Source: Minwuia thermotolerans (GTDB lineage: Bacteria; Pseudomonadota; Alphaproteobacteria; Minwuiales; Minwuiaceae). Taken from it: DNA of 64,000 nucleotides. The translations under genes and the position numbers were made by a program. The stretch's first letter is position 1. Each line of letters begins with the position of its first letter. The notes beneath the pieces are model-generated. The model was given only the letters and a program-made list of their open reading frames with translations. It was not told where the DNA came from and made no database searches. Below, piece by piece: positions 51,775-63,900 of the stretch. The DNA lies in contig BQJF01000005.1 of NCBI GenBank assembly GCA_021604565.1, forward strand, positions 30,004-94,003. The letters run 5' to 3'.

Positions 51775-52863
51775 CTACTCGCCCGTGCGGACCCTGGTCC
51801 ACGACCGGTTGACGGCGCGGGTGAAGCGCGGCGACTTCAGCACGGCGGCGAACAGTTTCTCCTTCACCGCGTCGTTGGGAAAGATCGACGGATTGGTGCG
51901 TACTTCCTCATCCACCATCGGCAGTGATTCAGGTACTGCGTTGGCATACCAGACATAATTGGTGACACCGGCGATGTTCTTCGGCTCCAGCGCGAAGTTG
52001 ATGAACGCGTGCGCGGCATCAAGGTTTGGTGCCCCGGCGGGAATGGCCATCATGTCGAACCAGATGAACGTGCCCTCGCGCGGGATCTTGTATTCGATCT
52101 CGACCCCGTTGCCGGACTCGCTGGCCCGCGCGGCGGCGATGAAGATGTCACCGGAAAACCCGGCAGCGACGCAGATCTCGCCATTGGCCAGATCGTTGAT
52201 GTAGCGCGAGGAATGAAAGTAGCGGTAGTTGGGGCGCAGCTTCAGCAGATGCTCCTCCGCCTTCTTCAGCCAGTCCATGTCCTCGGCGCCCTGATCGCCG
52301 CCCAGATAGTTGATGACCAGCGGGACGATCTCCTCCGCCGAGTCGACCAATGTCACGCCACAGTCGGCCAGCTTTGCCACCGTTTCCGGGTCAAACAGCA
52401 GGTCGAACGTGTCCAGCGGCACGTCGCCCAGCCGTTCCTTCACCTTCTTCACATTGACGCCGATTCCGTTGGTGCCCCACTGCCAGATCGCACCATATTC
52501 CAGATCGGGATCAACGGTACGGACACGGTCCATCAGCACCGGGTCCAGATTGGCGAGGTTGGGGATCTTCGACTTGTCCAGCTTCTGCACCGCGCCCGCC
52601 TTGATCAGGCGTCCGAGCGTCGGCATGGCTGTCGGGACCACCAGGTCGTAACCGGAACTGCCGGCCAGCAGCTTGGCCTCCAGCACGTCATTGGAATCGT
52701 AGACGTCGTAGTTGACCCTGGTGCCTGTCTCGGCTGTGAAATCCGCCAGTGTCGTCTCGCCAATATAGTCGGACCAGTTGTAGAAGTTCAGCTCACCGTC
52801 AGCCATCGCAGCGGCGGGCAGAAGGGCGGCAGCAGCCACCAGGGAGATCAGGGAACGTCGCAT
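51775..52863 (-). CDS. potF: Periplasmic polyamine-binding protein PotF
   Basis: The protein has 362 residues from the ATG at 52863. Residues 1-21 are a Sec signal peptide ending PAAAMA-D. LNFYNWSDYIGETTLADFTAETG is the start of the family; YDVYDSNDVLEAKLLAGSSGYDLVVP also fits PotF/PotD. It captures putrescine or spermidine for PotGHI. A GAGGAG ribosome site lies 11 bases upstream, and a perfect 15-base palindrome lies just before that (52884-52898). Confidence 0.93.
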   Translation of the reverse strand: MRRSLISLVAAAALLPAAAMADGELNFYNWSDYIGETTLADFTAETGTRVNYDVYDSNDVLEAKLLAGSSGYDLVVPTAMPTLGRLIKAGAVQKLDKSKIPNLANLDPVLMDRVRTVDPDLEYGAIWQWGTNGIGVNVKKVKERLGDVPLDTFDLLFDPETVAKLADCGVTLVDSAEEIVPLVINYLGGDQGAEDMDWLKKAEEHLLKLRPNYRYFHSSRYINDLANGEICVAAGFSGDIFIAAARASESGNGVEIEYKIPREGTFIWFDMMAIPAGAPNLDAAHAFINFALEPKNIAGVTNYVWYANAVPESLPMVDEEVRTNPSIFPNDAVKEKLFAAVLKSPRFTRAVNRSWTRVRTGE

Positions 52864-52883
52864 GGCAGGTGGCTCCTCGACAG

Positions 52884-52898
52884 GACATGAAACATGTC
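52884..52898. promoter_or_regulatory. Palindrome in the potF leader
   Basis: GACATG-N3-CATGTC is a perfect inverted repeat 21 bases before the potF ATG. A weak TTGCCA / TACGAA promoter (17 spacing) on the minus strand ends about 5 bases before it, so it would sit at the transcript start. A candidate operator for the pot operon. Confidence 0.45.
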
Positions 52899-52964
52899 TG
52901 CGATTCGTACTCCGGTGCCGGGATGCTGGCAATGGCTGGCTGCAACCTGACGGCAGAATCCGGG

Positions 52965-52980
52965 CTGTCCTTGCGGACAG
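52965..52980 (-). terminator. Short hairpin after azlD
   Basis: A 6-base perfect stem (52965-52970 with 52975-52980) with a 4-base loop starts two bases after the azlD stop on the minus strand. No T-run follows, so it is a weak terminator or 3'-end stabiliser. Confidence 0.3.
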
Positions 52981-52981
52981 G

Positions 52982-53287
52982 TTATCCGGCCACGGCGGAC
53001 CAGATTGCCGCCGTCAGAATGCCGGTGGCCATGGCTGCAACGGCGCTGCGCGTGAGCCACATCACGGCCATCGCGGCGAGCACCGCGCCACCTTCCCGCA
53101 GGCCAGAATGCAGCAGGGTGGTGACGATCAGCCCGGCGATGACGGAAGTCGACATGGCCTCCAGAAAGGCCTCGACGCGCGGTGTCGCGGGTACGTGCCG
53201 CATCAGCCATGGTCCGGCCAGTCGGGTGAGGAGTGTGACGAGGGCCATTGCCACGATGGCGATGGCGGCCGGGAGATTATCGACCAT
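52982..53287 (-). CDS. azlD: AzlD family branched-chain amino acid export protein
   Basis: The protein has 101 residues with three or four hydrophobic helices. ALVTLLTRLAGPWLMRHVP and VEAFLEAMSTSVIAGLIVTTL are AzlD-type. It works with AzlC as a small subunit exporting branched-chain amino acids. The start overlaps the azlC end by 11 bases. Confidence 0.88.
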   Translation of the reverse strand: MVDNLPAAIAIVAMALVTLLTRLAGPWLMRHVPATPRVEAFLEAMSTSVIAGLIVTTLLHSGLREGGAVLAAMAVMWLTRSAVAAMATGILTAAIWSAVAG

Positions 53288-53996
53288 GCTGCACCGCGCC
53301 GACCAGGCCGCCGCTGACCGCAGCAGCGATGATGTTCCAGCCTGCGGGCAGCAGGTCCACCGTCAGCAGGGCGACGGCCACGGCAGTGATTACCGGCAGG
53401 ATGCGCGCACCCTGCCGAAGATCGCCGCAGACAACCGCCGCGAAGAAGGCGGGCATGACCACATCGACGCCCCACTGATCAAGGTTTCCGGCCAGGCTGC
53501 CGATGGTTGCCCCCAGGATGGTTCCCGTCGTCCAGGCCATCCAGAGCATCAGCCCGCCACCCAGCAGATACCCGATCTCCGGATCGCCGGACCGGAGCGA
53601 GGTCTGGGTATCGGCGAAGTTGGCATCGCTGAGAGTGACCAGCGCGAGCGCTCTTTGCCATGGAGACAACTGGTTGATCCAGCCGGACAGGGCAGCACCC
53701 ATGATGATGTGGCGCGCGTTCACCGCCAGCGTGACAAGGGTGAGACTGAACAGCGGCAATGGTGACTGCCACAGGTCCAGCACCGCGAACTGGGAAGCGC
53801 CGGCGAAGACCAGCCCACTCATGACGGAAGCCTGCGTCGTGCTCACACCTGTCTGCACTGCTGCCGCGCCAAAGCCGATACCGAACGGAATGACGAAGAT
53901 TGCGACCGGCATCAGCCGCAACATGCCGCGACGCACTCCGATCAATGTGAAGCGTGCCTTTGGGGTCGTTTTGCGGATGGCGGAATTGCTAACCAT
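53277..53996 (-). CDS. azlC: AzlC family branched-chain amino acid export permease
   Basis: The protein has 239 residues. IPFGIGFGAAAVQTGVSTTQ, then VMSGLVFAGASQFAVLDLW and LAVNARHIIMGAAL are AzlC marks. The inner-membrane exporter also takes 4-azaleucine in Bacillus. No ribosome site precedes the ATG; a TATAAC -10 box ends 7 bases before it, so the transcript is probably leaderless (see the shared promoter entry). Divergent from a CGNR regulator. Confidence 0.92.
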   Translation of the reverse strand: MVSNSAIRKTTPKARFTLIGVRRGMLRLMPVAIFVIPFGIGFGAAAVQTGVSTTQASVMSGLVFAGASQFAVLDLWQSPLPLFSLTLVTLAVNARHIIMGAALSGWINQLSPWQRALALVTLSDANFADTQTSLRSGDPEIGYLLGGGLMLWMAWTTGTILGATIGSLAGNLDQWGVDVVMPAFFAAVVCGDLRQGARILPVITAVAVALLTVDLLPAGWNIIAAAVSGGLVGAVQHGR

Positions 53997-54003
53997 GGAA
54001 CCG

Positions 54004-54052
54004 GTTATAGATGGCTGCTCGATTGACCGTCAACCAGAACAACGGTTAGAAT
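54004..54052. promoter_or_regulatory. Mirror-symmetric divergent promoters of azlC and CGNR gene
   Basis: Minus strand: TTGACG (54033-54028), 18 bases, TATAAC (54009-54004), then 7 bases to the azlC ATG. Plus strand: TTGACC (54023-54028), 18 bases, TAGAAT (54047-54052), then 6 bases to the CGNR ATG. The two -35 boxes share one base and form the palindrome TTGACCGTCAA. Both genes lack a ribosome site, so both messages should be leaderless. AACC-N8-GGTT at 54032-54047 is a candidate regulator site. Confidence 0.7.
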
Positions 54053-54058
54053 TCTGCC

Positions 54059-54613
54059 ATGACCTATTCCAGTGGCGCACCCATACGGCTGGCCGGTGGT
54101 CGGCTGGCGCTTGATCTTGTCAATACAGCCGACTGGACATCGGACGGCACTGTCGCCGACGAGAAACTGGTGACTGTCGAGGATGTTTGCCTCTGGGCTG
54201 ACGCGCTCGGCCTGCCAAAGTCACTGCAACCGGAAAGTGTCGGGCAGTTGAAAGTGTTGAGATCTGCTGTCCGCAACCTGCTCACGGGTCAAGGTGACGC
54301 CGGGGTTGCAACCGAAGTGGTGAGCCAGGCCATGCAGGGAGCCGACTGGAAGAGCGCGCTGCCCGACGCCCGCGATGAATCTGGCCAGGCCGTGTCGCTG
54401 ACAATCGCCCAACTGGTAGCTGTATCCGCTGTCTCGATCCTGTCGGACGAACGGGAGATTTCGCGGGTGAAACTCTGCCCCGGACACGACTGCGGCTGGC
54501 TGTTTCTTGACGAGACCCGGAACGGACGCCGCCGCTGGTGCCTGATGGCGACTTGTGGCAACCGCGCCAAGGCCCGCAGGAACTATGCCCGGCGGCGTGT
54601 GGTGAACGGCTGA
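54059..54613 (+). CDS. CGNR zinc-finger / ABATE domain regulator
   Basis: The protein has 184 residues. The N-terminal part (LAGGRLALDLVNTADW) is the ABATE region of the family; the C-terminal zinc finger is CPGHDCGWLFLDETRNGRRR then WCLMATCGNRAKARR. Such proteins bind DNA and often control a divergent transporter. It has no ribosome site and a -10 box 7 bases upstream, so is probably leaderless. Because it faces azlCD across 62 bases, it may be their regulator. Confidence 0.88.
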   Translation: MTYSSGAPIRLAGGRLALDLVNTADWTSDGTVADEKLVTVEDVCLWADALGLPKSLQPESVGQLKVLRSAVRNLLTGQGDAGVATEVVSQAMQGADWKSALPDARDESGQAVSLTIAQLVAVSAVSILSDEREISRVKLCPGHDCGWLFLDETRNGRRRWCLMATCGNRAKARRNYARRRVVNG

Positions 54614-54985
54614 TCCGACCTGCTGTCGAGGTCCCGCGGGCAGCCGGATGATCGCCTGCATTGGACCGCAGAAGCACATGCAGGCTCATGCATTCGCATT
54701 TCCGGATGCCGGACGGATTCCGGATCAACCAGAGAAACAATTGAAGTGTAGATTCCGGAAATATTCAATTCTGGATGGTGGTCGGGTCTGTTTTTTTCTG
54801 CCGGAGACTTGCGATTGTTGATGAGTCGCAAGATCAAAAAAGTGTTGGGACGCGATTTCATGGTTAAACACTTTAAGAGCGCGTTTGGTCACATAATGAA
54901 TCTTTTGAGGGCATTTAGATCATTGCACTCGTAAAAAGAGTGTGAATAAAGTGCTACCGTGAGTTACCGGTAGAGGGCGATCAGG
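54614..54985. other. AT-rich intergenic region before the RTX giant
   Basis: This stretch has no convincing gene. From about 54720 it is much more AT-rich than its surroundings. TTGCAC near 54924 and ATAAAG 17 bases later form a weak promoter; between them is CACTC-N7-GAGTG. GAGGG at 54973-54977 is the ribosome site for the ATG at 54986. It is probably the control region of the giant gene. Confidence 0.6.
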
Positions 54986-57900
54986 ATGGTCGAGGTTGTT
55001 GGACTTGATGCAGCCGATACACTGACGGGTACGGATGATGCCGATACCCTGATCGGCAATGGTGGCGACGACAGGCTGGATGCCCTCTCCGGTGCAGACG
55101 TGATCCTTGGCGGCGCCGGTGACGATACTGTCGACGGCGGTGCCGGTGACGACAGTGTTTCAGGGGGCAGCGGCAATGACAGTCTCGACGGGGACCGGAA
55201 TACCACGGTCACCACGTCGGATGTCACGACCACGACGACCAATGACCCTCTGACGATCAGCCTGACGGTTGCCGATGAATCGAACCGGGTGTTCGAGGAT
55301 GTCAGCGGCTTCGTCTCCCGCGAGGCGCAGGTCTCCGCCGATCTGAATATTGCCTTCGTCATTGATATCTCGGGCAGCATGAGCGGGCAGTTCCAGGGAT
55401 CGACTGTCGGCGATCTCAATGGCGATGGTTCATCCAACACGCTGCTTGACGCTGTCATTGCCTCCTTCTCGTCCCTGAACCAGTCGCTCGTCGATGCCGG
55501 GCTGGGTGACGCGAACATCGCCATCATCCCGTTCGCATCCAGTTCGCAGATACTGTTCACCGGTCGTGCCGACCAGGATTCGGACCAGAACGGTGTGCTG
55601 GATGTCGTTCAGGTGCTCTCGGCGCTGGATGACGGCGGATCGACAGCATTCGATGCGGGCCTCCAGCAGGCCCAGATTTTCTTCGACGGCGTTTCATCGG
55701 GCGAGAATCAGGTCTTCTTCATCTCCGACGGCTTGCCGAACAACAACGGTTTCATTGACGAGTCGGAGACCCTGCGCGATCCCGCCGGGACCGGCGCGGA
55801 CATTCGCGCGATTGCCCTGGGAAGCTCCGCCAGCCTGGGCAGTCTGGACCTGCTTGACGACGGACTTTCCAACAATTCCGTGGAGCGGGTGCTCGATCCG
55901 GATGCGCTTGATGCGGGACTGATCGACACGAATGTGCCGGTTTCCGAGATCGACCGTGTGGAGATCTTCGTCAATGGCGTGCTCGAAACGACCATCGCCG
56001 CGGCGCAGCTCGTCGAGACTCCGTTCGGATTGCGCTTTTCCGCAACGGCTGCCGGGCTGAGCCCTGCGTTCGAGGATACGGTCGCGGCGCGTGTCGTCGC
56101 GGTCGATGGCTCGACAGTGACGACGAGCCAGGTGATCGGGGTTGCCGCCGACAATGCCGCGGGCAATGACACGCTGGATGGTGGTCCGGGCAACGACACG
56201 CTGGATGGTAACGGCGGGATCGATACCGTCGACTACAGTGCCGGTGGCAATGGCCTGATTGACGCTGCCGAACTGAATCTGCAGGAAATTGGCAGCACCG
56301 CGCCGGCCCTGTTCGACGGTGATGGCTTCGAATGGGACTTCGACGGTTCGCTGTCGGTTCAGGACGGGACAAGTGACGCTTTTGACGGTGGCCTGCAACT
56401 TCTCCTCACCCAGGCCGGCGTCTCGACAGCTTTTGCACCGGACAGCCTGATCCGTCAGTCGGCTGACGGGCGCACGCTCGCCGCATCGAACACATCCCAG
56501 GACATTGGTATTGATCGTCAGGTGTTTGTCCCCGGCGATGCGGCATTTGCACGGTATCTGGAAACCTTCACCAACCTGGGGACGGTGGCTCAGACATTCA
56601 CGGTGCAGATCGTGTCCAATCTTGGTTCCGACACCGCTACCCAGGTGCTGGCGCAAAGTCCTGCCGAACAGGGTTTCGGCCAGGGCGACCGGTTCGTGAT
56701 CTCGGATGACGGGCAGGCCGGTTCCGGAGATCCTTTCGTGCTTCACTATTTCGGTGATGGCACCGGTGCCGCGCGGCCACAGGTCGGTTCGCTGAGCAAT
56801 GACACGCTGTTCTACCAGTTCGAGCTGACGCTGGCCCCGGGCGAGTCGACGTCCATCCTGCACTTCACGTCCCAGTCACAGGACATCAACGCACTGGGAA
56901 ATCTGCTTCTGGCGCTGGAGGGTGGTGCAACCGGCCAGTTGCAGTCGATGACCGCAGAGGACCTGGCACGGGTTTCGAACTTTGCGCTGGACCCGGACGC
57001 GATCACGGGCAACCCCGTGACCGTCGATCTGGAGGCCGGGCAGGCGCTGGATCCCTTCGGCGCCATCGATGTGCTGGCCTCCATCGAGAACGTGATCGGA
57101 ACGCCGGACGACGACGCGATTGCCGGTGATGGTGGGCAGAACCGTCTGGAAGGGCGGGATGGCGATGACGCCCTGTTCGGGCGGAGCGAGGACGATCTCC
57201 TGATCGGCGGATCGGGCGACGACCTGCTGGTCGGCGATGGCGATCAGAGCAACACCACCGATGCGACAGTCACGACGACCGCCGGGGACCCGCTGACCAT
57301 CAGCCTGACCCTGCCGGATGCATCGAACGACACGGTCATTCCGGCAAGCGGCTTCGTGACCGGCGATACGGTGATCGGTGACAGCGTCAACATCGCCTTC
57401 GTGATCGATGTCTCCGGCAGCATGCTTTCGGCATTCTCCGGTGCCAGTGTCGGTGATCAGGACGGCGACGGCACGTCGAACACGCTTCTGGATGCGGTGA
57501 TTGCGTCATTCGTGTCGCTGAACCAGTCGCTCATCGATGCCGGTCTGGCCGATGCAAATGTCGCCGTCATCCCGTTCTCCGACGATGCCAGCATTGTCGA
57601 GGAGGCGACGGCCGGGTTCGACAGCAACCTGGACGGCGTGACGGATATCGAGGAGGCGCTGCGGGCGCTGACACCGGGCAATCTCACCTTCTTCGATGCC
57701 GGACTGGCGTCGGCTGTCACGTTCTTCGAAACGGCGGGCGCAGGCGCGAACCACGTCTTCTTCATTTCGGACGGTGATCCGAACGGTGGTCCTTTCGACG
57801 ATGAATCCGCGGTCCTGCGCGATCCGGCGGGCATCAATGCCACCATCCGGGGTATTGGTCTGGGCGCCAACGCGGGCCTGGCTCAGATCGATCTGCTGGA

Positions 57901-60900
57901 TGACGGTCTCGCCAACAATTCGGCGGAACGCGTGACGGATCCCGCCCTGCTGGACGCCAACCTGCAGGACAGCGGAGTCGTTGCCGCCGACATCGCGCGC
58001 GTCGAACTGCTGGTCAACGGGGTGGTTGTGGAAACCATCGACGGTGCGGATCTGACAGCGACGGCGCTGGGGCTGCGTTTCGCGACCGACCTGCCGGGAC
58101 TGGAAGCCAGTGCATCCGACGAGGTCTCGGCGCGCGTGATCGCGGTTGACGGATCGACCGCGAGCACCAGCCAGACCGTGGGCCTGCTGGTCGGTGATGG
58201 TACCGGCGATGATACCCTGTTCGGCGACGACGGGGCCGACACCCTGGCCGGCAACGGCGGGGACGACCAACTGGTCGGCGGCGCAGGCGGCGACATCGCT
58301 GACGGTGGCGAAGGCAACGACGAGCTGTTCGGCGGCAGTGGTGGCGACCTGTTGCTGGGCAGTGAAGGCGCGGACCGCATCGATGGTGACGGCAATCTCG
58401 CGGTCACCTCTTCGGACACGGTCACCACGATCACGACGAACGAGCCGCTGACCATCAGCATGACCGTTGCCGACCGCTCCGACGAAGCCACCGAGACACT
58501 GACGGGCTTCGTCTCGCGCGATCAGGTCGTGAACGACGACCTCAACATCGCGTTCGTGCTGGATCATTCGGGCAGCATGATCGATCCGTTCCAGGGCGCA
58601 GCCGTGGGTGACGTCAATGGTGACGGGTTCGCCAACACGATCCTGGATGCGGTGATCGTTGCCGTCGGTTCCCTGAACGGTTCCCTGATCGATGCCGGAC
58701 TGGGCGGTGCCAACGTCTCGGTGATCCAGTTCGACGACACGGCGGAGATCATCAGCACCGGTCGTGCCGATGCCGACAGCAATGGCGACGGCATTACCGA
58801 TGTCAGCACCGTGCTTGCCGGTATCCAGAGTTCCGGCGCGACCCACTTCGATGTGGCTCTGGCGGAGACCATTGATTTCTTCGGCACCGTTGGCAACGGC
58901 GCGAACCATGTCTTCTTTCTCAGCGACGGCCTGCCCAACGGCGGATCCTTCCTTGACGAGTCCGAGATCCTGCGGGATCCGGCGGGGATTGATGCAACGA
59001 TCCGGGCAATCAGCCTGGGGTCAGGCAACAATCTGCTGGACCTCGACCTGCTGGACGACGGCCAGGACAATGGTTCGGTGGAACTGGCGGCGGACCCGCT
59101 GACACTTGACGCCAACCTTCAGGGTGCGGACGTCGATGCGGGGGAGATCGACCGGGTCGAGGTCCGCGTCAATGGCATCCTGCAGACGACCATCCCTGCG
59201 GCGGCGCTTGTCTCCACGCCATTCGGCCTGCGGTTCTCGGCGCAGGTGAGCGGCCTTGATGTCGGTGCCGACGACGTCGTCGAGGCAACACTGATTGCCA
59301 CGGATGGTACCTCTGTCAGTACGGCACAGACGATAGAGGTCGATGGTGGCGCCGGGGCCGGCAACGACGTGATCAGCGGCGGCGCGGGCAATGACACGCT
59401 CAGCGGCAACGGCGGCAATGACCTGATCCAGGGCAACGACGATGCCGACGTGGTGTTCGGTGGTGCAGGGGACGACAGCCTGCAGGGCAATGACGGCAAC
59501 GACACGCTGAGCGGTGGTCTGGGTGATGACAACCTGGATGGCGGTGCCGGCGTTGATACGGCTGACTACAGCAATGCTGCGCAGGCGCTCACGATAACGC
59601 TGGATCCCGGCAGCAGCATCACCCGCGACCCGGACGTGACGGGTGAGGGGCAGGATAGCCTGGCGGGCATCGAGAACCTGATCGGAAGTGCCTTCGACGA
59701 TCTTGTGTTTGGCGATCTACAGGCGAACCGTATCTCGGGTGGTGCAGGTACGGACGACATCTTCGGTCTTGGCGGAGCCGATACGCTCCTCGGAGAAGCG
59801 GGCGACGACTTCGTCGAAGGGGGCAACGGTGACGATCTGGTCCTTGGCGGTACTGGCAATGATCTTCTTGTCGGTGAGGACGAGATCGTGGTGCCGGGCA
59901 GCAACGGAAGCACCCCTGGCGACGACACGCTTGATGGTGGCGACGGCGATGACACGCTGGATGGCGGGGCCGGGAATGACAGCCTGATCGGCGGAACCGG
60001 TTTCGATCTGGCCGACTATCGGTTCAGCCCCGGTGCGGTGACTGCTGATCTCGGGACCGGGCAGGCGACCGGCGACGGTACCGACACGCTCTCCGGTATC
60101 GAAGCGGTCGCGGGCAGTGTCCTGGGTGACCTGCTTGTCGGCGATGCGACCGACAATCTGCTGCAGGGAGATCAGGGCGATGACACGCTCTCCGGCAAGG
60201 GTGGAGACGACACGCTTGACGGGGGCCTCGACACGGACACGGCCGATTTCAGCAGCAGTTTCATCGGTGTGGATGTCGACCTCGCCGCCGGGACTGCCAC
60301 GGGCCAGGGCAATGACACGCTGATCAGTATCGAGAATGTCGTCGGTGCGGTGGGTAATGACACCTTGTCGGGCAATGCGGCGGCGAACCGGCTGGAAGGT
60401 GCTGCAGCGCAGGACATCCTGACTGGCAACGACGGTAATGACACGCTGATCGGCGGTGACGGGGGCGACTTCCTGTTTGGCGGCAACGGCAATGACCAGC
60501 AGTTTGGCGGCAGCGGCGATGATGAGTTCGCAGGCAGTCCGGGCAATGACCTGATTGACGGTGGTTCCGGGACGGACATCCTGAATCACAGCCTTTCCAC
60601 CGGTGCGGTTCAGGTCGATCTGGTGCAGGGGACCGCCAGCGGGCAGGGCAGTGATACGCTGGTCAGTATCGAGCAGGTCTTCGGCTCCGGCTTTGACGAC
60701 CTGCTGCGCGGTTCAGCGGGCGGCGACTTGCTGAGCGGCGGCGATGGTGACGACACACTGGCCGGTGGATTCGGCGATGACACCTTGTTTGGTGGAGCCG
60801 GGGTCGACCAGGCAGTCTTCGAGGGGAACCTTGATCCATTCGCTGTTGAATTCGTCAGCGACGGCAGTGGGTTGAGGTATCTGCTGCAGGATATTTCACC

Positions 60901-63900
60901 CTTCGTGGACGATGAGACAGACCAGCTTGATGCGTCAATCGAGATTTTGAGCTTTGCCGATATCAGTTTTGATCTCGGGCAGGGTCTCGCAGGCGCAGAT
61001 GCCCTGAGCGGCAGTGGCGGGAACGATCTGATTGGCGGACTTGGCGGAGCGGATCTTATCGAAGGGCGCGCTGGTGATGACCTGCTGATTGGTGACACAG
61101 GCGACGATACGCTGCTGGGGGGCACTGGTGATGATACCCTCATCGGCGGTGTCGGTGATGATGTCCTGTCTGGTGGCGGCGGCGATGACTCGTTGATCGG
61201 CGGAGTGGGTGCGGACCTGTTCCTGATCGACGCTGTCGATGGCAGTTCAGTCGTCAGCGGGTTTGATTCTGGAGCGGATCAAATTGATCTGAGTGCCTTT
61301 GAAATCTTCGATTTCGACGATCTGATCGACAACAGCGAAGTGCTGGTTGTCGCGGCTGTTGAGGGAGAACCGACAAGCAGCCTGCTGGTGACATTGAGCG
61401 ACACCCAAACCCTGTTGATCAATACCTTCGTCGGATCAGGCCCGCAGGCCGGTGATTTCATCTTCGCCGACGCACCTGACCGGCCCTTCGATGCCGACCG
61501 TGATCTGGAAGTTGCCGACGGCGACTGGCGCTATACGGGGCGTACGGTGGACAAGGCGCTCGGCGACACGACCCAGTATGCCGCGCAGGACTGGTCGGCA
61601 CCCGACATCACCACCCTGTCGACGGAGCAGGGATTCCATCTCGCGGTTGGCGACGTGACCGGGGACGGCAATGCGGAGATCATCATCGCGGGTCCGTCGG
61701 GCATCCGGATCGTCGGAGCGACGGGTCAGACGGTCGCGACAGCCACGGTCGGGCCGACGCCACGTGACGTGATCCTGGAGGATGTCGACGGTGACGGTGA
61801 CCTGGAGATCATAACCGGGTCCCGAGGCACCACGAACCTTCAGATCAATGTGGTCGACGGGGATGGAACGCTGCTGCAAACGATTGCCGGGCCGGGCGGC
61901 GGCAGCGATGCGAGCAACCTGCAGATGTATCCGGTCGCCTATCTCGGCGACGGTGATCTGGCCGTGGCCTTCCGTTCCGGCTTTGACCTGGATCCGCGTG
62001 GGGTGGCTGTCTACGACCTCAATGACGGAACGGAGCAGTTCCTCTTCGACACCGGACCGGAAGTGACGAGCGTCAGTGTTGGCAGTCTTGGCAACAATGG
62101 CGCACTGGACTTTGCGCTGAACATCTTCACGCCCTCGAACGGTGCTACCGGTCGTGGCACTGACGGCACCGGAACACTCACGCGCGACGTCCGTTCCAGC
62201 GCGATCATTGTCGGCGAGGACGGTTCTGAATCCCTTGTTCAGGATGTTGTTCTCACCGGCGGCGGCACCACATCGGGCTCCGTCGAACAGGTCATCGTCG
62301 ATCTGGACGGTGACGGCGTGAACGAGATCCTGCTGTCCAGTGGCCATACGGCACAGCATCGGGGTCTGACCGAGGTGCAGGTGCTCGGTGCGGACGGGAC
62401 CGTCGAGCATCGGGCCACCACGATCTCCGACGCTCCGGCGACCCTGCTTGCGCATGACATGGATGGTGACGGCAACCTCGAAGTGGTCGTCAGCCATGGC
62501 AGCAGTCAGGACCTGCGACTGTTCGATCACGACCTCAACCTGCTCGCAGGCCGTACCGGTATCACCTTCTCGGTTGCTGCCGCAGCGGACGTCGATGGCG
62601 ATGGGCTGGCCGAGATCGTCACCGCCAACGGCTCTGCCGTCCGGGTCCTTTCCGGCGCCGACCTCTCGGACTTTACTGGGCCAATCGATCTCGGTGCGAA
62701 CATCAGACGGATCGCGACCACGGACATTGACGGCGATGGCCGTGCCGACCTCATTGCCACCACGGATGGTGGAACTTTCCTGATACAGGGAGATGCACCT
62801 GTGCCTGACAGCACCGACGTCATCATCACGCCTTCCATTCCAGGCGTCATTGCGGACACCGGGGAAAGTTTCAGTTTTTCAACGGTCTATACCAACGGGT
62901 TGGGCGATGAAGCGACCACGGGTATCGGTCTGCGGATTCATTTCGACAGTTCCGTCCTGAACTATGACCTGGCTTCGAACGTCTTCGCGCGATCGCTGCA
63001 GCCCTTCGGGCAGGTCATCGAGGCGGATACGCAGGATTTCGACAACGACGCATCGACGGATACCTTCGTCGCCTTCAACTGGGCGGATTTCGGTGGCAAC
63101 TGGCCGGGACCTGGCAATCTGCCTCAGGTGCTGCTGGATTCCACGTTCACCGTGACTGGCAACGCCTCGGACACCTCGATCAATTATTCCGCATCCAGCG
63201 TACCGAACGGATTCGGATTTGATGCGACATCATTCGAAGTCGTGGCTGATCGCTGGCCCTTGCCCGACAATCTGCTGGTCACGGAAGGGGCACTTTCCGG
63301 GGTCGTGGTCGCCGACCTCAGCCCGGCCGTCATTGATCCGGATGACCCGGGTGTCTTCACATTGCAGGATGATGCGGGCGGGCGGTTTCGACTGAATGGC
63401 TTCGTGCTGGAAGTGGCCGACGGCGACCTGATCGATTTCGAGACGGCCACGGCGCACGACATCAGCATCCGCATCGACAGCAACACCGGCGCGTCTGTGG
63501 AGCGGACGGTTACTGTCGGTGTCGAGGATGCCGCGTTCCAGATCGTGACTCCTTTGATTGGCGGAGCTATTGCGGCTTCTGGTGAGTCGGTTGTCGTTTC
63601 GGCGGAATACACGACGGCGGATCCGGTTGATGCGTCGCTTTCGGGTCTGGGCCTTCGGGTGCATTTCGACAGTACGGCACTGAGCTTTGTCGGCTTCGAG
63701 AACCTGCTGCAGACGGCGTTGCAGCCGTTTGGCCAGGTGGTCGAGCTGGACACCGCCGACTTCGACAATGATGCGACGACGGACAGCTTCATCGCCACCA
63801 ACTGGGCCGACTTTGGTCAGAACTTCCCCGGTGTGGATACGCAACTGCTGTACGATGTTCTGTTCACCTCGGTGAACGGTGCGGATGCCACGGTGAACTT

